DNA of 64,000 nt from Pseudeuparius sepicola (GCA_963920635.1 OY987299.1:123071373-123135372), one strand, 5' to 3'. Shown: positions 22,573 to 33,969, counted from the stretch's first letter. Notes: generated by a model from the letters alone, not told the origin. A program made the numbers and translations.

Positions 22573-22885
22573 TTATTGTATATTAATTTCGATACCCTCC
22601 TTTGTAGCTAAAATTGACCTCAGGGTCGAAGTATTTAACAAACTTCTTTTGTCAGTTTTAATATTGTATAATGCACTAAATATTCTTTCTACAGATGCAT
22701 TCAAAAACGGTAATATTAATAAAAGACATATTACTTTCTTCACATTAGAAAATAGGTTTACATTAGCAGCATTCTTTAAATAAAAAATGCTTTCCCAAAA
22801 CTGTTCCACATCATTGCACTGCAGGTCCATTTTTTTTTAAATCTAAAAGTGCCAACTCTCTCCACTCTTTATCAAGTATTTGAAA
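22573..22885 (-). pseudogene. hAT transposase, C-terminal dimerisation domain
   Basis: The minus strand reads DKEWRELALLDLKKNG (frame-shifted), then FWESIFYLKNAANVNLFSNV, LLILPFLNASVERIFSALYN and IKTDKRSLLNTSTLRSILAT. The FxNASVERIFS and NxxxxxTLRSIL pattern is the hATC dimerisation domain that closes hAT transposases. Only the last ~95 residues remain; the BED finger and RNase H-like core are absent. No intact hAT ends were found around it. Confidence 0.85.
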
Positions 22886-22959
22886 TAATATGAAATAAAT
22901 AATTATGCGCCAATTGGCAACACTGGTATAGAGTGAGAGTGCAATAAATACAAAAAAAA

Positions 22960-23009
22960 GTCGAAATTTCGAGAAAAATGTTGAAATTTCGAGAAAAAAG
23001 TCGAAATTT
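22960..23009. repeat. Short tandem repeat of GTCGAAATTTCGAGAAAAA
   Basis: Two and a half copies of a ~20-bp unit with an internal palindrome GAAATTTC. Likely part of an AT-rich MITE interior. Confidence 0.7.
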
Positions 23010-23213
23010 AAAAAAAATCACCGCTGTGGCCCTTCTACGCCTTAGTAACTTTGTCACTTAGACCGTCAGACAGTGACAGATTTTCCTTACTGATTTTCTC
23101 ATTTATGCCTTGGAGAAGGTTGAAAGGTAAATCGATGCCTGAGTCGGAAAATAGTAATTTTAAGTTTGGAGTTTGGACCCCGGGGAAAACATGGAAAATT
23201 CAATTTTTCAAAT

Positions 23214-23471
23214 AAGGCGATTGGTCAATAGGCCATAAAATATCAGCTCGTCTGGCAACAGGGATGTACTCGACCGCAAAAGCGTTTTATCTTGTTGGTT
23301 TCAGCTATTTAGACACTGCCACAAATAATTTTCTCAATGTTTTGACTCGTTTTAATAAGGCCAATAATTTTTTTCCGAAATATTTTGACGTAAACAGTTG
23401 TAAAGGTAAAATTAAATAAAGGTTGTGCCTCAGTGCGGCTCTGACGAAAATCTCAACGCACACGTTCTTTG
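23214..23471 (+). repeat. Dispersed repeat family C, copy 1
   Basis: The sequence from AAGGCGATTGGTCAATAGGC through CCAATAATTTTTTTCCGAAA is closely similar to 34323-34596. Origin unknown; no terminal inverted repeat. Confidence 0.8.
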
Positions 23472-23519
23472 TTTACATCAGGCGTAAGAGTTATTTGATT
23501 TTAGTATAGTCACAGCTAC

Positions 23520-23850
23520 GCAACTATATGTTCTTCAATCAAGCCATGCGGACATTATCTATCTGTCACTCGACGCGAGTCGACGAGCACCGTCCAGCAG
23601 TTTGCCTCGTGGGGTGTTTCGAAGCCCCAGCCCCTATCGACGGAAAGAACGCAGGCGGCCGTGGTTACTACGGAAACGGTCGACGTGGGGAAAACAGCGA
23701 AGCCCTGTCATGTCACGGCCCACGTTGATGGAAAAGCCGGACTATTTCTTTGTCGAAAGAAGCAGACCAGTCTCTGGCTACGTTCAGAGTCAGTTAACCC
23801 ACTTCCGAGATGTTTTTATTTTACTTTGCGTTGCCAAATAATATTATTCT
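23520..23850 (+). other. GC-rich segment with overlapping frames
   Basis: Three plus-strand frames of 64-79 codons overlap here in different phases, so at most one could be real, and none carries a known motif. The raised GC content may mark an exon or promoter. Confidence 0.3.
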
Positions 23851-23890
23851 TTTAAGGAGCACCCAAAATAGGCAATTAGACATCGAAATA

Positions 23891-24987
23891 TAGGCCAGGG
23901 AAATTACGGTAAAAAATAGCGAAACCTAGACAAAATTCATAACCGCATTTTTATAATGCCATCACAAAATATTGGTAATAAACGAACGCCAGAATTGTTT
24001 TTTATACAAAATAAATGTACGCGTGTGGGCGTTTTTTAGAAAAATACATTTTCTTGTTGTAATAAAGACGGTATAAATATTAACTGCGAATTTTAAGCTG
24101 CATTTATTAGTAAGTAAGGTATATAAAGTTGAGATTGATAAATTAAACAGATTACGGTTGCGCAAGTATCCGAATGATGTAAAAATGACATTTTGCGTAA
24201 TATTTTGTTGGGCAAAAATATTAACTGCGTTTTTATTATTTATAATTACCTTAAAAATCAAGTATTAACAGTTTGTTCTGCGAAATTAAACATATTGTTT
24301 CGCGGGAAATCGCATTTTAAAGAAATTTGAAGCTGTCTTTGAGAGCAAAATTATTAACTGGCTGATTTTTGTTAAACTTTGTAAGTGGATACTAAGTCTT
24401 GTTAAATTTTTTGAAATTAAACAAAAATTTGTAACGGAAGTATTTTAATAAATGTTTAATTTCGCTATAATATATGTGATTTAATATAGTTACATTGTAA
24501 AAAGTTAAACAAAAAAACAGTTAATATTTTTGCTTTTCCTAAAGAAATGAGAAGTGACAGTTGACCTATATGCGCCGTAAATAAATGTTTAATTTTGTAT
24601 AAGTTACATTCTATTTGTAAAAGGGAATATGATCATCTGCATTAAAAACGTAGTTAATATTTTTGCTTTTGCCGAAATAGAAAATTATCCGATTTTTATC
24701 CCTCTTTGTCGATCTAAGTTACTTCCATATTCTTAAAATGTTTAATTTCTTAATATATGTTAGCAAGGGAAGTTTTTTTACCTAAAGAGTCTAAAAAAAT
24801 CCAGTTAACATTTTTGCTCGAAATTTCTAACGAAAAATAGGTGTTTTTTGAGGTAACTCAAGGTTCCGTTTTTTCAAAATGTTTAATTTTTGGTTTCTCC
24901 CAACGTATTTACTTTTAACTTTGATATGGTAAAACAAAATTGCAGTTAATATTTTTTTCTAGGTCAAATTCTATTTTCCCTGGCCTA
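23891..24987. mobile_element. Mirrored array of ~140-bp repeats with terminal inverted ends
   Basis: The ends TAGGCCAGGGAAA and TTTCCCTGGCCTA are inverted. Inside, the box AGCAAAAATATTAACTGC occurs in one orientation near 24072, 24217 and 24336. It then occurs in the opposite orientation near 24515, 24650, 24804 and 24945, at spacings of 119-154 bp. A second box, AAATGTTTAATTT, follows the same switch in orientation. The element is thus an inverted pair of short tandem arrays, an unusual internal structure for a MITE. Confidence 0.75.
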
Positions 24988-25610
24988 ATAGTCACTGATA
25001 CCTTGCAGCACCTCATCAAGAGTTAGAGAACTTTTGGTAATGATGGGTTAACTCAATATTAAAAAATTTGACATTTTTATTTGTAGGCAGTGCGGCGTTG
25101 CCGGCTACATATGTTCAGGGCTTGAAATTTAAGCTGGTTGTGGGAATATAAAAAGCAAACTTCATATGGGATTTGTTTTGCGAAGAATATTCGCGTTGCT
25201 TTGGTAGAACTGTAGAAGTAGATAAAAAAAATTGAAAGTTGAAGGTGCGCCTATGCGTTTCTGCCCCCTTCTTTGCTGCTTGACCGTGACGAGCGTTCTC
25301 GTTCTTTAGAGGGCATCTATACGGGGTGGATATTGGATTAGAGGGATGGTGTGGGTGGGGGCAGTGCAAGAGGGGTCGAATGCTCCGTGATCCCTATAAA
25401 TAACATGTTTCGGTTAATACACGTATAGGTACGAGAAAATTGGAATCTTCGAAATAGTTATTTCGCGTTTTCAAATGCTTTGAAGGAGGTTAATTTTTGA
25501 TAAAATATTCATTCCAATAAAGACAGATTTTTTTAATACATGTACTTATTATAAATAATAAAGGATGTTTTAATGGCTTACATAGAGAATGGTGGCATAT
25601 CAGGTAAATT

Positions 25611-25724
25611 ATATCAATTGAAAAAATTGGGGACTGGAACCCGGCACTCCTATTTTGTGGCCGTAGGCACAGCAGCCGGAGATACGGGTTCCATTGTACG
25701 GGTGTTATTTATTCCAATTGATAT
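25611..25724. repeat. Small inverted repeat, two-tier stem
   Basis: ATATCAATTG at the left pairs with CAATTGATAT at the right, and within it GGAACCCG pairs with CGGGTTCC. It resembles a tRNA-like fold only superficially, since no cloverleaf can be drawn. Confidence 0.5.
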
Positions 25725-25982
25725 TAGATTGTAGATTGTTCTGGGGGTCGTTTGGCCCTAGTGGCTTTTCTTCACTGCGACCTATGCAGATCTTTTGTGA
25801 GTGACCCTACTCTAATAAATGCCGAGGTCACCGAAGCTTTTTATAAAGCTCAGTATTTTCCTTGGGGCCATGTTGCCAATTTCGTTTGGATTTATATCAA
25901 TCTTTTCGAAATGTTTGAGTCTGCTTCGGATTAAGAGGCGACACTCGCAGAGTATATCCTCACTAGTCCTTGCTAGAAGAAA

Positions 25983-26090
25983 TTATTAGGACTGTCAACT
26001 GGTAATTTCAACGTTTTAAGTTGGCATCAGTAAAGGAAAAAATGCAACCGAGTCCTAAATTCAGGTCAGTAACGAGCCCATTTACACACA
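25983..26090 (+). repeat. Dispersed repeat, copy 2
   Basis: Matches 18370-18472 (GGACTGTCAACTGGTAATTT ... CAGGTCAGTAACGAGCC). Confidence 0.65.
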
Positions 26091-26384
26091 CCAAATATTT
26101 TGAGAATTTACTTATATTTGGTAGATTTATATTAGATATTAGTTACTTATATTAATTTTAATTTATATTACAAAGCATAATATTATTCGGATGTAAATTT
26201 CAAGTTATCTATAAGTTAACTTTGCATTACACAAAAATCGGTGAAAATAAAAATTAAATCAATAATAATTTTAAATATTTAGTTGCAAATTTTAATTACT
26301 GAATAACTGAAAAATACTTTAATCGGAGTTTAGATCGTTGATATTTTTAATTCGGAAGGTAATATTAACCTTTACCATCGACTA

Positions 26385-27195
26385 TACAGGGTGTCTTACC
26401 ACGAACTGCATCGATCGATATCTCAAAAAGTAAACAGAATTTTTTTGAAAATTTGGCAGCTGACCAATGTCAATGAGTACTATTCATCTAAAATATTTTC
26501 AACATGGCGGCACTTCCGGTTATACCGGAAGTCGATGACAACTTCGTTATTTTAAATGGAACACCCTATATTTTATTGAATTTTTGGATTCTACGGAAAA
26601 TTCTAGGTACATGTCATGTCCTATACTAAATTCGACCCTTTTTGAGATATTTGCCATTTTAGAGAAAAAATTACAGATGCAGACCCGTGCGTAATTGACA
26701 GTTTCTTCATAAAGGCTACATATTTCGTAACGCGCTATTGCCATTTTGTAGTCAAAGGCTTGGTGCAGATAAAAATACCATAAAGAACGTTTCCGATCTT
26801 GTACAGCGTGCTCACAAAAAATTATTCAAATATTAATTCAAAAAATGCCAAAAACTCAAAATTTTCAAATGGAAACCCCGATTTTTTGTAGTAGCCGTAT
26901 TCAGCACAAAAAATTAGGGCAAGTTTGTGTTTGGTTCCCTATACCCAAATGTTATCATTTTCGATTTATTCGCAAAAAACTAATTTCCCACTTCTTCATC
27001 AAGGGGGCGTTTTTTTTAAGTTTGATAAGTAGTTATATCAAGAACATGTAATACATTTGTGTCCACATTTTCTAAAATTGTGGCACAAATTAGTTTCAAA
27101 ACAATCAAGGCGGAACCCCAAAAGCTCAAATTTCAACTCAAAATTTTATCGTGTTTCACAAGAGTCGTTTCACCTATATGTGGGGACGCACTGTA
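26385..27195. mobile_element. TACAGGGTG-type element, poorly paired
   Basis: TACAGGGTGTC at 26385 and GACGCACTGTA ending at 27195 are plausible opposite tips. The right part (27060-27190) matches sequence flanking the composite element at 10390-10495. An internal ATGGAACACCCTATA motif near 26560 may be another tip, so this may be two truncated copies rather than one. Confidence 0.45.
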
Positions 27196-27520
27196 TACTT
27201 ATTATTCATTTTTTACAAATTGTAACCAGAACGGCTCCGCCCCTTTTGAGCGCAGGATAAAATAGCGCAAGGACAAATAATCGGGGACATTTTAGCGCAG
27301 AGACAAGTAAGCGCGAGACGAAAGAACGCAGGACAAAACAGCGCCGGAAGAAATAGCGCGAAGACAAAAAATCGGGGACATTTCAACGCAAAAATAAGTA
27401 AGCGCGAGATGAAAGAGCGTATGACAAAATAGCGCCGGACAAATTCTTAGTTATCGTAACTAGCAAATTTTTTAAGTTTGCGGAATATGGTTTGAACATG
27501 TAATGGCCGATTGGCCAATC

Positions 27521-27699
27521 AAAAGATCGAAAAACAAAAGATAGAAGCACAAAAGGTCGAAACTACAAAAGGTCGAATCACAAAATATCGAATCACAAAA
27601 GGTCGAACCACAAGAGGTCCAATCACAAGAGGTTAAATCACAAAATGTGGAATCACAAAAAGTCGAAACACAAAAGGTCAAATCACAAAAAGGTCGAAA
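27521..27699. repeat. 15-bp minisatellite, about 12 units
   Basis: Units follow ACAAAAGGTCGAATC with single-base variation. The minus strand happens to read as an open frame of repeated FCDST-like peptides, expected from a unit length divisible by three, so I do not call it a gene. Confidence 0.9.
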
Positions 27700-27891
27700 T
27701 TTTAAAACTCGATATGTAATAATTATTGGACTTCAGTAATTGAAAGGACCTACATTTTGAGCCCAAAAAAGCAAACTGCAGCTATACGCCGATGCCAAAG
27801 GCTTCTTATTTATAAACATAAATTATTATTGTCAGTAGGTACCCATTACTGACTTCAGCTTAGGCCAGAAGTGAACGATACATTTTTTAAA

Positions 27892-28177
27892 CACCCTGTA
27901 TATTTCGCGGAAAATATACAGGGTGATTCAAAAACTGTGTCGCTCATTTTGGGCCTAAGATATTTTTGAGACACCCTGTATCTTTTGCACAAACTGTGAC
28001 GCTCACGTTTGGATTCTGATTTTTTTTAGACACCCTGTATCTTTTGCGCAAAAGATACAGAGTGTCTCAAAAAATCAGAGGCCAAACGTGAGCGTCACAG
28101 TTTTTTGAGACACCCTGTATATTTTGCGGCAAAATATACATGGTGTCTCAAAAAACTATGACGCTCACTTTTGGCCT
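27892..28177. repeat. Cluster of head-to-head CACCCTGTA/TACAGGGTG tips
   Basis: Four tip modules abut. At 27892-27925 the palindrome is CACCCTGTATATTT / AAAATATACAGGGTG. At 27971 there is a single tip. At 28028-28067 there is a 40-bp palindrome with one mismatched pair. At 28079-28177 there is a ~99-bp hairpin with few mismatches, whose arms read AGGCCAAACGTGAGCGTCAC and its near-complement. The shared module carries GTGACGCTCACG followed by a tip. Confidence 0.85.
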
Positions 28178-28391
28178 AGCTGAAGTCAGAAATGGGTACC
28201 TACTGACAATAATTATTTTCGTTTATACGCGCGGGCCTAAAACACACTGTCCAAAATTGTCCATGCGCTATTTTGACCCAGGGATCTTCTTTCCGGCGCT
28301 GTTTTGTCCTGCGTTCTTTCGTCTCGCGCTTACTTGTCTCTGCGCTGAAATGTTCCCGTTTTTTTGTCCTGCGCTCAAAAGGGGCGGAGCC

Positions 28392-28987
28392 TAGAACACA
28401 TACAACATCAATTCCTCAATTCGTTTTGCCGCCCCGGGCTTAATCCGCCACCGACTGTCTGTAATCTGAGGTTAAAATTAATTCAGTAATCAGACGTAAA
28501 ATTAAAAAACTCGCCACACTCACTCTTGTACGTGCAACACCCAATCAACACCGACCAACACCTCCATGAAATCCTTTCCTCGGTCCGACCGCCGCGCACC
28601 CGTAATAAATACAAAACGGATTTGACTTCTCTTCGCATCCTCTCTCATCCCCATAAATAAATTGTCTAATCCCATCGACTCCGGCCTGGCCGGCCCTCGT
28701 ACGGTCCCGGCATCCACGCCGCCCCCCGTCCCACGGGGGTGGGCCCCTCCGATCGATACGAGCTCACCCTCCGCTACCCCATGGGCGCCGCCCGGAGGTA
28801 GGCCGAGCCCCTCGCCAAAGTCTGGAAATACTAAAGTCCGCTCACTTCTTTGATCTCTCGGAAAAGCCGACAATTTTTTGCGACCGGTCGTAAATCAGCG
28901 TCACCTCGCACGCTTCGCATTTACGAGGGCGACTAAACGAAATCGCCGCCAAGCTAGTTACACGGGGGCAGGTTCATATTGACTTTC
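28392..28987. other. GC-rich island, no supported gene
   Basis: About 28540-28960 is GC-rich with many CpG. A 117-codon minus frame (28520-28873) and a plus frame overlap each other and follow the composition; no domain is visible. Possible regulatory island. Confidence 0.4.
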
Positions 28988-29050
28988 CATTATTTACCGA
29001 AGTCTACAAATATTAGTATACCTATTTGTAGACTTCGGTACAACATTATT
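28988..29050. repeat. 18-bp perfect hairpin between CATTATT direct repeats
   Basis: TACCGAAGTCTACAAATA and TATTTGTAGACTTCGGTA form a perfect stem with a 10-nt loop (28995-29040). CATTATT lies directly to the left (28988-28994) and recurs at 29044-29050 after an extra CAA. A degraded relative of the same hairpin is at about 29115-29160. Confidence 0.75.
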
Positions 29051-29593
29051 TGTGTAGGTAAGTGTACCGTTAGTTTTTGGTAGGTGCAGTTAAATTAAAA
29101 TACAAGATAGGCATTACCAGAATCTACATAATTAGTAGGTATATCTGTAGACTTTGGTTGGAACAAATTTTTTATGTTTTACGTTCATTTTTAATAAAGC
29201 CTAACAAAACATAGAGCAGACAAAAACATAAATAACAAATAAATATTTAACGAACTAATCATATCTACTTTTTAGTAAATATTTTGATATTTAAATTGAC
29301 ATAAACAATACAAAACAAAATATTACGCATACGTACCTACACAAGCATGCGTCGTACCATAAGCTTCTGGCAATAATCTTAATGGGACAGTCGAGGGGAC
29401 AGCAGTTTTTACTAAACGTTTTCCGGACGAAGTGAATGACTGATCATCAAAATATCAAAATGTGCCTTGCAAATTATTATAGGTTTATATGCCTCTTCAG
29501 GTGGAATATTCGCAAATTTATGTTCTCCGATGAACCCTAAGGCATTCTTCCATTGCTGGCACCTTCAAATTTTCAATATTTTAATATTATATC

Positions 29594-30841
29594 TACAGGG
29601 TGTCCAACTTTAAAACTGTACAAATCCACAAAATCTTCATTTTTGGAGATAATCGCCTAAACTTTTTTTTGTTTGAAAGGCCTTCAAAAACCGCTTCTTT
29701 TGACCTTCCTGCCATTTTCAAAATGAAAACCCAGGGCCGGCTGTGATTTTTATACCCCCGATTTTCACGAAAACCATTTAGCGATTTTTTTATTTAAAAT
29801 CTGACCCCACAGCGTTACTCAGAACACCCAGAAACCCCCATATACCCCCATATAACAAATTTAAACAAAAAGTATACAGGGAGTTCTATTCTGTACGGTG
29901 TCAAAGTTGAGCAAAATACGAATTTTAAATGTGGCATGGAACCCCTTCAAAACAGTTGAATGGTAAACAGGACCACTCAAAATGTTGGTGCGTAAAAAGA
30001 TTTATTACAAAAATTTACAGGGTATTTTTCTCTGAGCCATCTCAAAATTCTGAATTTTTATTAAATTTTATATTGGTCAGGAGTGCTCTGGAATCATTGA
30101 AAAAATATTAATGAACACAAGAGTAATTTATTTCTTTACAAAATGTAAACCAATAAATAAAAACAATTTAAATTATTGGACCTTTCTCAACAAAGTCACT
30201 GTCTAAGATGATACATTTTCTGTGCGTTTCCGGTTGTGGCCCACCAGCCACTTAACTAATATGGACTTACTGACTGGCAGGCTTCTGTATTTTTTAGATT
30301 TAGTTCGTTTATAGTGTGTGGAGCAGTTTTGATATATACGATTTTTGACCCGTACCTATAAAGTTCCAAAAATTCAGTAATTTGAGATGGCACAGATAAG
30401 GACACTCTGCATATTTTGTATTTTACTTTTGCACACCAACACCTTGAGTGGTCCTATTGACCATTCAACTGCTTTGAGGGGATTCCATGGCACCCTTGAC
30501 TTGGCAGATGAGTATAAAATTCCTATTTTGCTCAACTTTGACACCCTGCAGAATGGAACTCCCTGTATATTTTTAATTCAAGTTTGGTATTTAAGGGTTT
30601 TGGGGTGTTCTGATTAACGCTGTGGGCTCAGGTTTTAAATAAAAAAATCGCTAAATGGTTTTCGTGAAAAACGGGGGCATAAAAAAATCGCAGCCGGCCC
30701 AGGATTTGCATTTTGAAAATGGCAGGAAGATCAAAAGAAGCGGTTTTTGAAGGCCTTTCAAACAAAAAAAAAGTTTAGGCGATTATCTCCAAAAATGAAG
30801 ATTTTACGGATTTGTACAGTTTTAAAGTTGGACACCCTGTA
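29594..30841. mobile_element. Long-arm foldback (family E), 1248 bp
   Basis: TACAGGGTGTCCAACTTTAA at the left and TTAAAGTTGGACACCCTGTA at the right are perfect tips. The arms are ~400 bp each, with paired landmarks such as GCCTTCAAAAACCGCTTCTT and its complement near 30740. The ~400-bp centre has no recognisable transposase. A partial arm copy lies at 63731-63811. Confidence 0.9.
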
Positions 30842-31678
30842 TGTTATTCTTCAATTAATACCTCAGTATTCAAATGTCACATAAAAATGTCTTAATTTTT
30901 GTAGGTATAGGGTACCTCAAACTCAATCTTACCTTGCAGGGTCTTTAGGAAATGAAAAAAGGTAATATAGTCTTTTGAACTGGTTTTACAGCCATCCGCA
31001 CTGTAGTAAAAATCGTTACTAGGCATCACTACAACACAGTCACGGTCGGTCGGTAATATCTTGCGGTAATATTTTGCGCGCATCCGGTAGAATGCGAACG
31101 AACCGCTCGCAGCTACACCGTGTACAACAGCTTATTTTCTTATAAGATATCGATCGGCTCGATCGCGGTACTTCGATGACGGCGGGAGAGGGCAAGAGGG
31201 AATCGTTTGTTTACACAAGGCCGAGTGCCCGGACTTATTAGTATATTTCTGGACGCTGCTACTACCTCCAGACAAACGGAAATTGCTCGTAGACGAGTCC
31301 GTTGGTAATTCGACCTTGAGAAAAAAGAGGCGAAAGTTCCGCCCTAAAGCTAGCCTTGTTTGTTTGCTCCCCAACAGTAATATTTATGTTGGCATCGAAT
31401 AATTCACCATTTAGTGTCACTATTTGCTGTTTTGTGGTACCATACCAAGATGAAGAGAGGTATTATACCACCTAAGAGAATCCGATCCTGGTCCATCCTC
31501 GGGTGGTCGCCTCCATCACGATACACTTACTGAAAACTACAAAATAATGTGAAGAAGAAGCGACACAGGAAACAGGCTCATTGGCCATTCACCACTGTAT
31601 CTTCCAAATTTGTGGAAATCAACAAGGATCTGACCGGGAGCCCTATCCTTGTGAAACTTGCATCTTATAGCCGTAGAA
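30842..31678. other. Non-coding stretch
   Basis: No gene supported. About 31060-31370 is somewhat GC-richer, with an 80-codon minus frame lacking any domain. Confidence 0.4.
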
Positions 31679-32145
31679 ATATTAAAAAGATAATAAAATT
31701 TCACGTCCCCAATAGATTTTTACAGAAAGAAAGTTAGCGGCTTTATGGGACCATAAATTTCTGGATTCAACACCAACCTAACTTTTTCTTGTAGGTGTCT
31801 ACTATGTTTTGTGAAATTTCGACTCTGGTACTATCAGCTTGATGCTAGATGGCGCCACTGGTTGGTTTCTCACCTCCAAGTGCAAGTTACACTATTATAA
31901 GTGCTACCGTTTCGGTTTGAGTCGTTGGGGAAGGTTATGGCTGCCTTGATGAACCTAATAAGGGGAAACAGCTGTCGTAGTCTACCTTCTCGAACGATTC
32001 AAATATGAAAACACCGGCAAATCCATTAGAACTTGGATGTTGGTATGATATTACCAGTTGCCAAAATTTATAGTCCCATAAAGCCGCTAACTTTCTTTCG
32101 GTAAAAATCTATTGGGGACGTGAAATTTTATCATCTTCTTAATAC
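31679..32145. mobile_element. MITE with ~75-bp inverted ends
   Basis: The block GTTAGCGGCTTTATGGGAC at 31733-31751 pairs with GTCCCATAAAGCCGCTAAC near 32073-32091. The outer parts (TTTCACGTCCCCAATAGATT) pair equally well, and arm identity is high by eye. The interior has no frame of note. Confidence 0.85.
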
Positions 32146-33189
32146 TGAACTACAACTATCGTTTGACAGATCCCCAGCTTTATACCCCAGCCTGAAGTTA
32201 GCGCTGTTATCAATAGTTTACAATAGCTTCAAACTACACTAGTGCGCAATGCAATAATGTCAAATTGAGTACCTATCGACTGGCGAAGCTACCCATTGCG
32301 GGTATAGGTAGAAATATCACTATTCTTGGAAAAAATTATGAATTTAAATTGCGGGCCCTTCACGCTCCGGTTTGTCCTCAAAGGCCGCAACTGACAGTTT
32401 TTGCCTAAAGGCGGGAACTGTGCCGCTTTTCACCCTACACGTTCAGATAAACAAACTGGCATTTTCGGTCAGTTCACCGGCAAAATCGAAGACGTTTAAT
32501 CCATAGCTGGAGGGTGAGAATTTTAAAGAATATGTCGAAAAACGAAAAACAGCAGTCGCCATTCGTTTATTGAAAGAAGAAGAGGAGACCCAAAAAATTA
32601 AAGAAAGGTAAGAGGATACAAAAACAAAATATAATTATGTGGGAAGCCATTTGACCCGAGGCCAAATTAGCTGCAACTTTCTGTTCGAATATATGCCTTC
32701 GACTTTAGCTTCCATAAACACTACAAATTTATGTATGTCTCAACAAATGGTGCAAGTAATTCTGCAGACATCGGTGAACCTTACTTGAAAATCTCCTTAA
32801 TAAAACTATTAAAAAATGCCAATAATACGCCCTACTGCACTGGATACCTTCCCAAAACCTGAAGCAAAACTGACACTTGCCCGCGCGATCTACATGTGAC
32901 ACTAACCTTCTTTGTTTTATGCGCTAATTGTCTTAATACGTCTATCTTTGTTTCGATGAGACCTCGGCCGAAGTTCGGCACTACACGATTCAGTTCCGGC
33001 CAGGCCTGTGGACTGTTCAGTTAAAAATATTTAGCATGTCGAATAAACTTCGATCGCGCCGGAGAGGCCAAATCCGAGACGCGCCCGGCCGAGAATCACC
33101 CTTCACGTTGGGTTTTGGACTGAACAGGCCAACTGTACAGTTCAGAACTGATAAAAAACTGAACGTGAAGGGTGGGTTTATAAATTATC
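32146..33189. other. Mostly non-coding, with a possible transposase exon fragment
   Basis: Holds the 32532-32607 fragment and a small inverted repeat at 33098-33175, CACCCTTCACGTT against AACGTGAAGGGTG. A related CCCTTCACG motif lies at 32355, so old Harbinger-like ends are possible. Confidence 0.4.
32532..32607 (+). pseudogene. Possible PIF/Harbinger-type first-exon fragment
   Basis: An ATG is followed, after a one-base frame change, by KTAVAIRLLKEEEETQKIKE and then a GTAAGA donor-like site at 32608. An Ala/Leu-rich helix followed by EEEE is common at the start of Harbinger transposases. The fragment is too short to be sure, and no DDE nuclease follows. Confidence 0.3.
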
Positions 33190-33608
33190 ATCCCTGGTGT
33201 TTACGGACACCGGCCTGTCACCCGTCGTAGTAGGCCGCGGCTACGGCGGACGGAGGGCCGCGTGCCTGCCTCGCCCGCCGGCGCCGCCCGCCTCCCCCCT
33301 CCCCCCCCCCCGCCCGAGTGACGCAAAAACAGCGGCCGATCGGCATCGCCCAGCCGCCGATGCCGATCGTCGACCGCGGCCAAATGCAATGTCAATGTCT
33401 AGTGCGCCCCGCATCGCCCGTTGCCCGTTGTCGTTTCGCGCCGTCCTGGAAAAACGACCCAATAATAACGGCCTCGCGCCGCGCTCTTTTTCATCTCTAT
33501 TTTTTTAGTTTTGCCGACGGTCTCCGAGTTTCGCGTGTGGATTATCGGCAACTTGGAGGGTTATGTTGTGAAGTGTCTAGTTAAGTGTGGCTCGGTGAAG
33601 TTTGCAAG
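33190..33608 (+). promoter_or_regulatory. CpG-rich promoter with possible non-coding first exon
   Basis: The most GC-rich stretch of the window, with dense CpG, a C-run near 33295-33312 and repeated CCGATCG-type palindromes. It is followed by a mixed-composition stretch ending TTTGCAAG and then GTAAAA at 33609, a plausible splice donor. The only ATG in the last 120 bp opens a six-codon frame. This arrangement fits a 5' UTR exon on the plus strand whose coding exons lie beyond a long intron. No promoter element can be proved. Confidence 0.4.
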
Positions 33609-33969
33609 GTAAAAAAATGAGCACATAATATGCGCGTGAATAACCTTGAGAGGTTATCACTCCGGTTATCATCATATTCACATCATAATGTAGTCACGTC
33701 ACAATTGTTATTCATTGCAATAAAAAGTATTATCAATCAGTAGTAGGTACGTGGTACTTAGGTATGTTTATTAGAATTATTATACTTTAAGTGGCATAAA
33801 CGCACATGGCATTAAAGTACTACCAACCCAAGTCAGTTTTTGGTGTTTATTTTGAAAATCATATATTTTTCAAAAAACCAATGCTTAACTCAGAGACTGC
33901 ATTATATTGCGCATATTTGGACAAAAAAAAACAGCCAAATCTGATGTCTCGTTTGGATAAACAATATAC

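Larger units (their letters stand above)
24988..26384. other. Non-coding stretch with two small repeats
   Basis: Holds the inverted repeat at 25611-25724 and dispersed repeat copy 2. Short frames at 25115-25369 and 25752-25934 have no domain support. Confidence 0.4.
27233..28391. mobile_element. Complex nested palindrome
   Basis: The outer arms GGCTCCGCCCCTTTTGAGCG (left) and CGCTCAAAAGGGGCGGAGCC (right) continue through degenerate AGCGCAGGACAAAATAGCGC units. Further in, CAGTAGGTACCCAT with TGACTTCAGCT pairs with AGCTGAAGTCAGAAATGGG and TACCTACTG near 28180-28206. The left half holds a minisatellite, and the centre holds head-to-head CACCCTGTA tips. No coding sequence. Confidence 0.8.

Noticed and set aside
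25611..25724. tRNA-like GGTTCC motif
   Set aside because: No cloverleaf, acceptor stem or anticodon arm can be drawn; the motif is explained by the inverted repeat.
27472..27681. Open frame of repeated FCDST-like peptides
   Set aside because: A direct consequence of a 15-bp minisatellite, whose unit is divisible by three.
27834..28214. CRISPR-like array of repeated units
   Set aside because: Units are inverted rather than direct, there are no unique spacers of constant length, and the sequence is eukaryotic.
28520..28873. 117-codon minus-strand frame in a GC-rich island
   Set aside because: High GC removes stop codons by chance. A second frame overlaps on the other strand, composition is low-complexity Gly/Arg, and no domain is visible.
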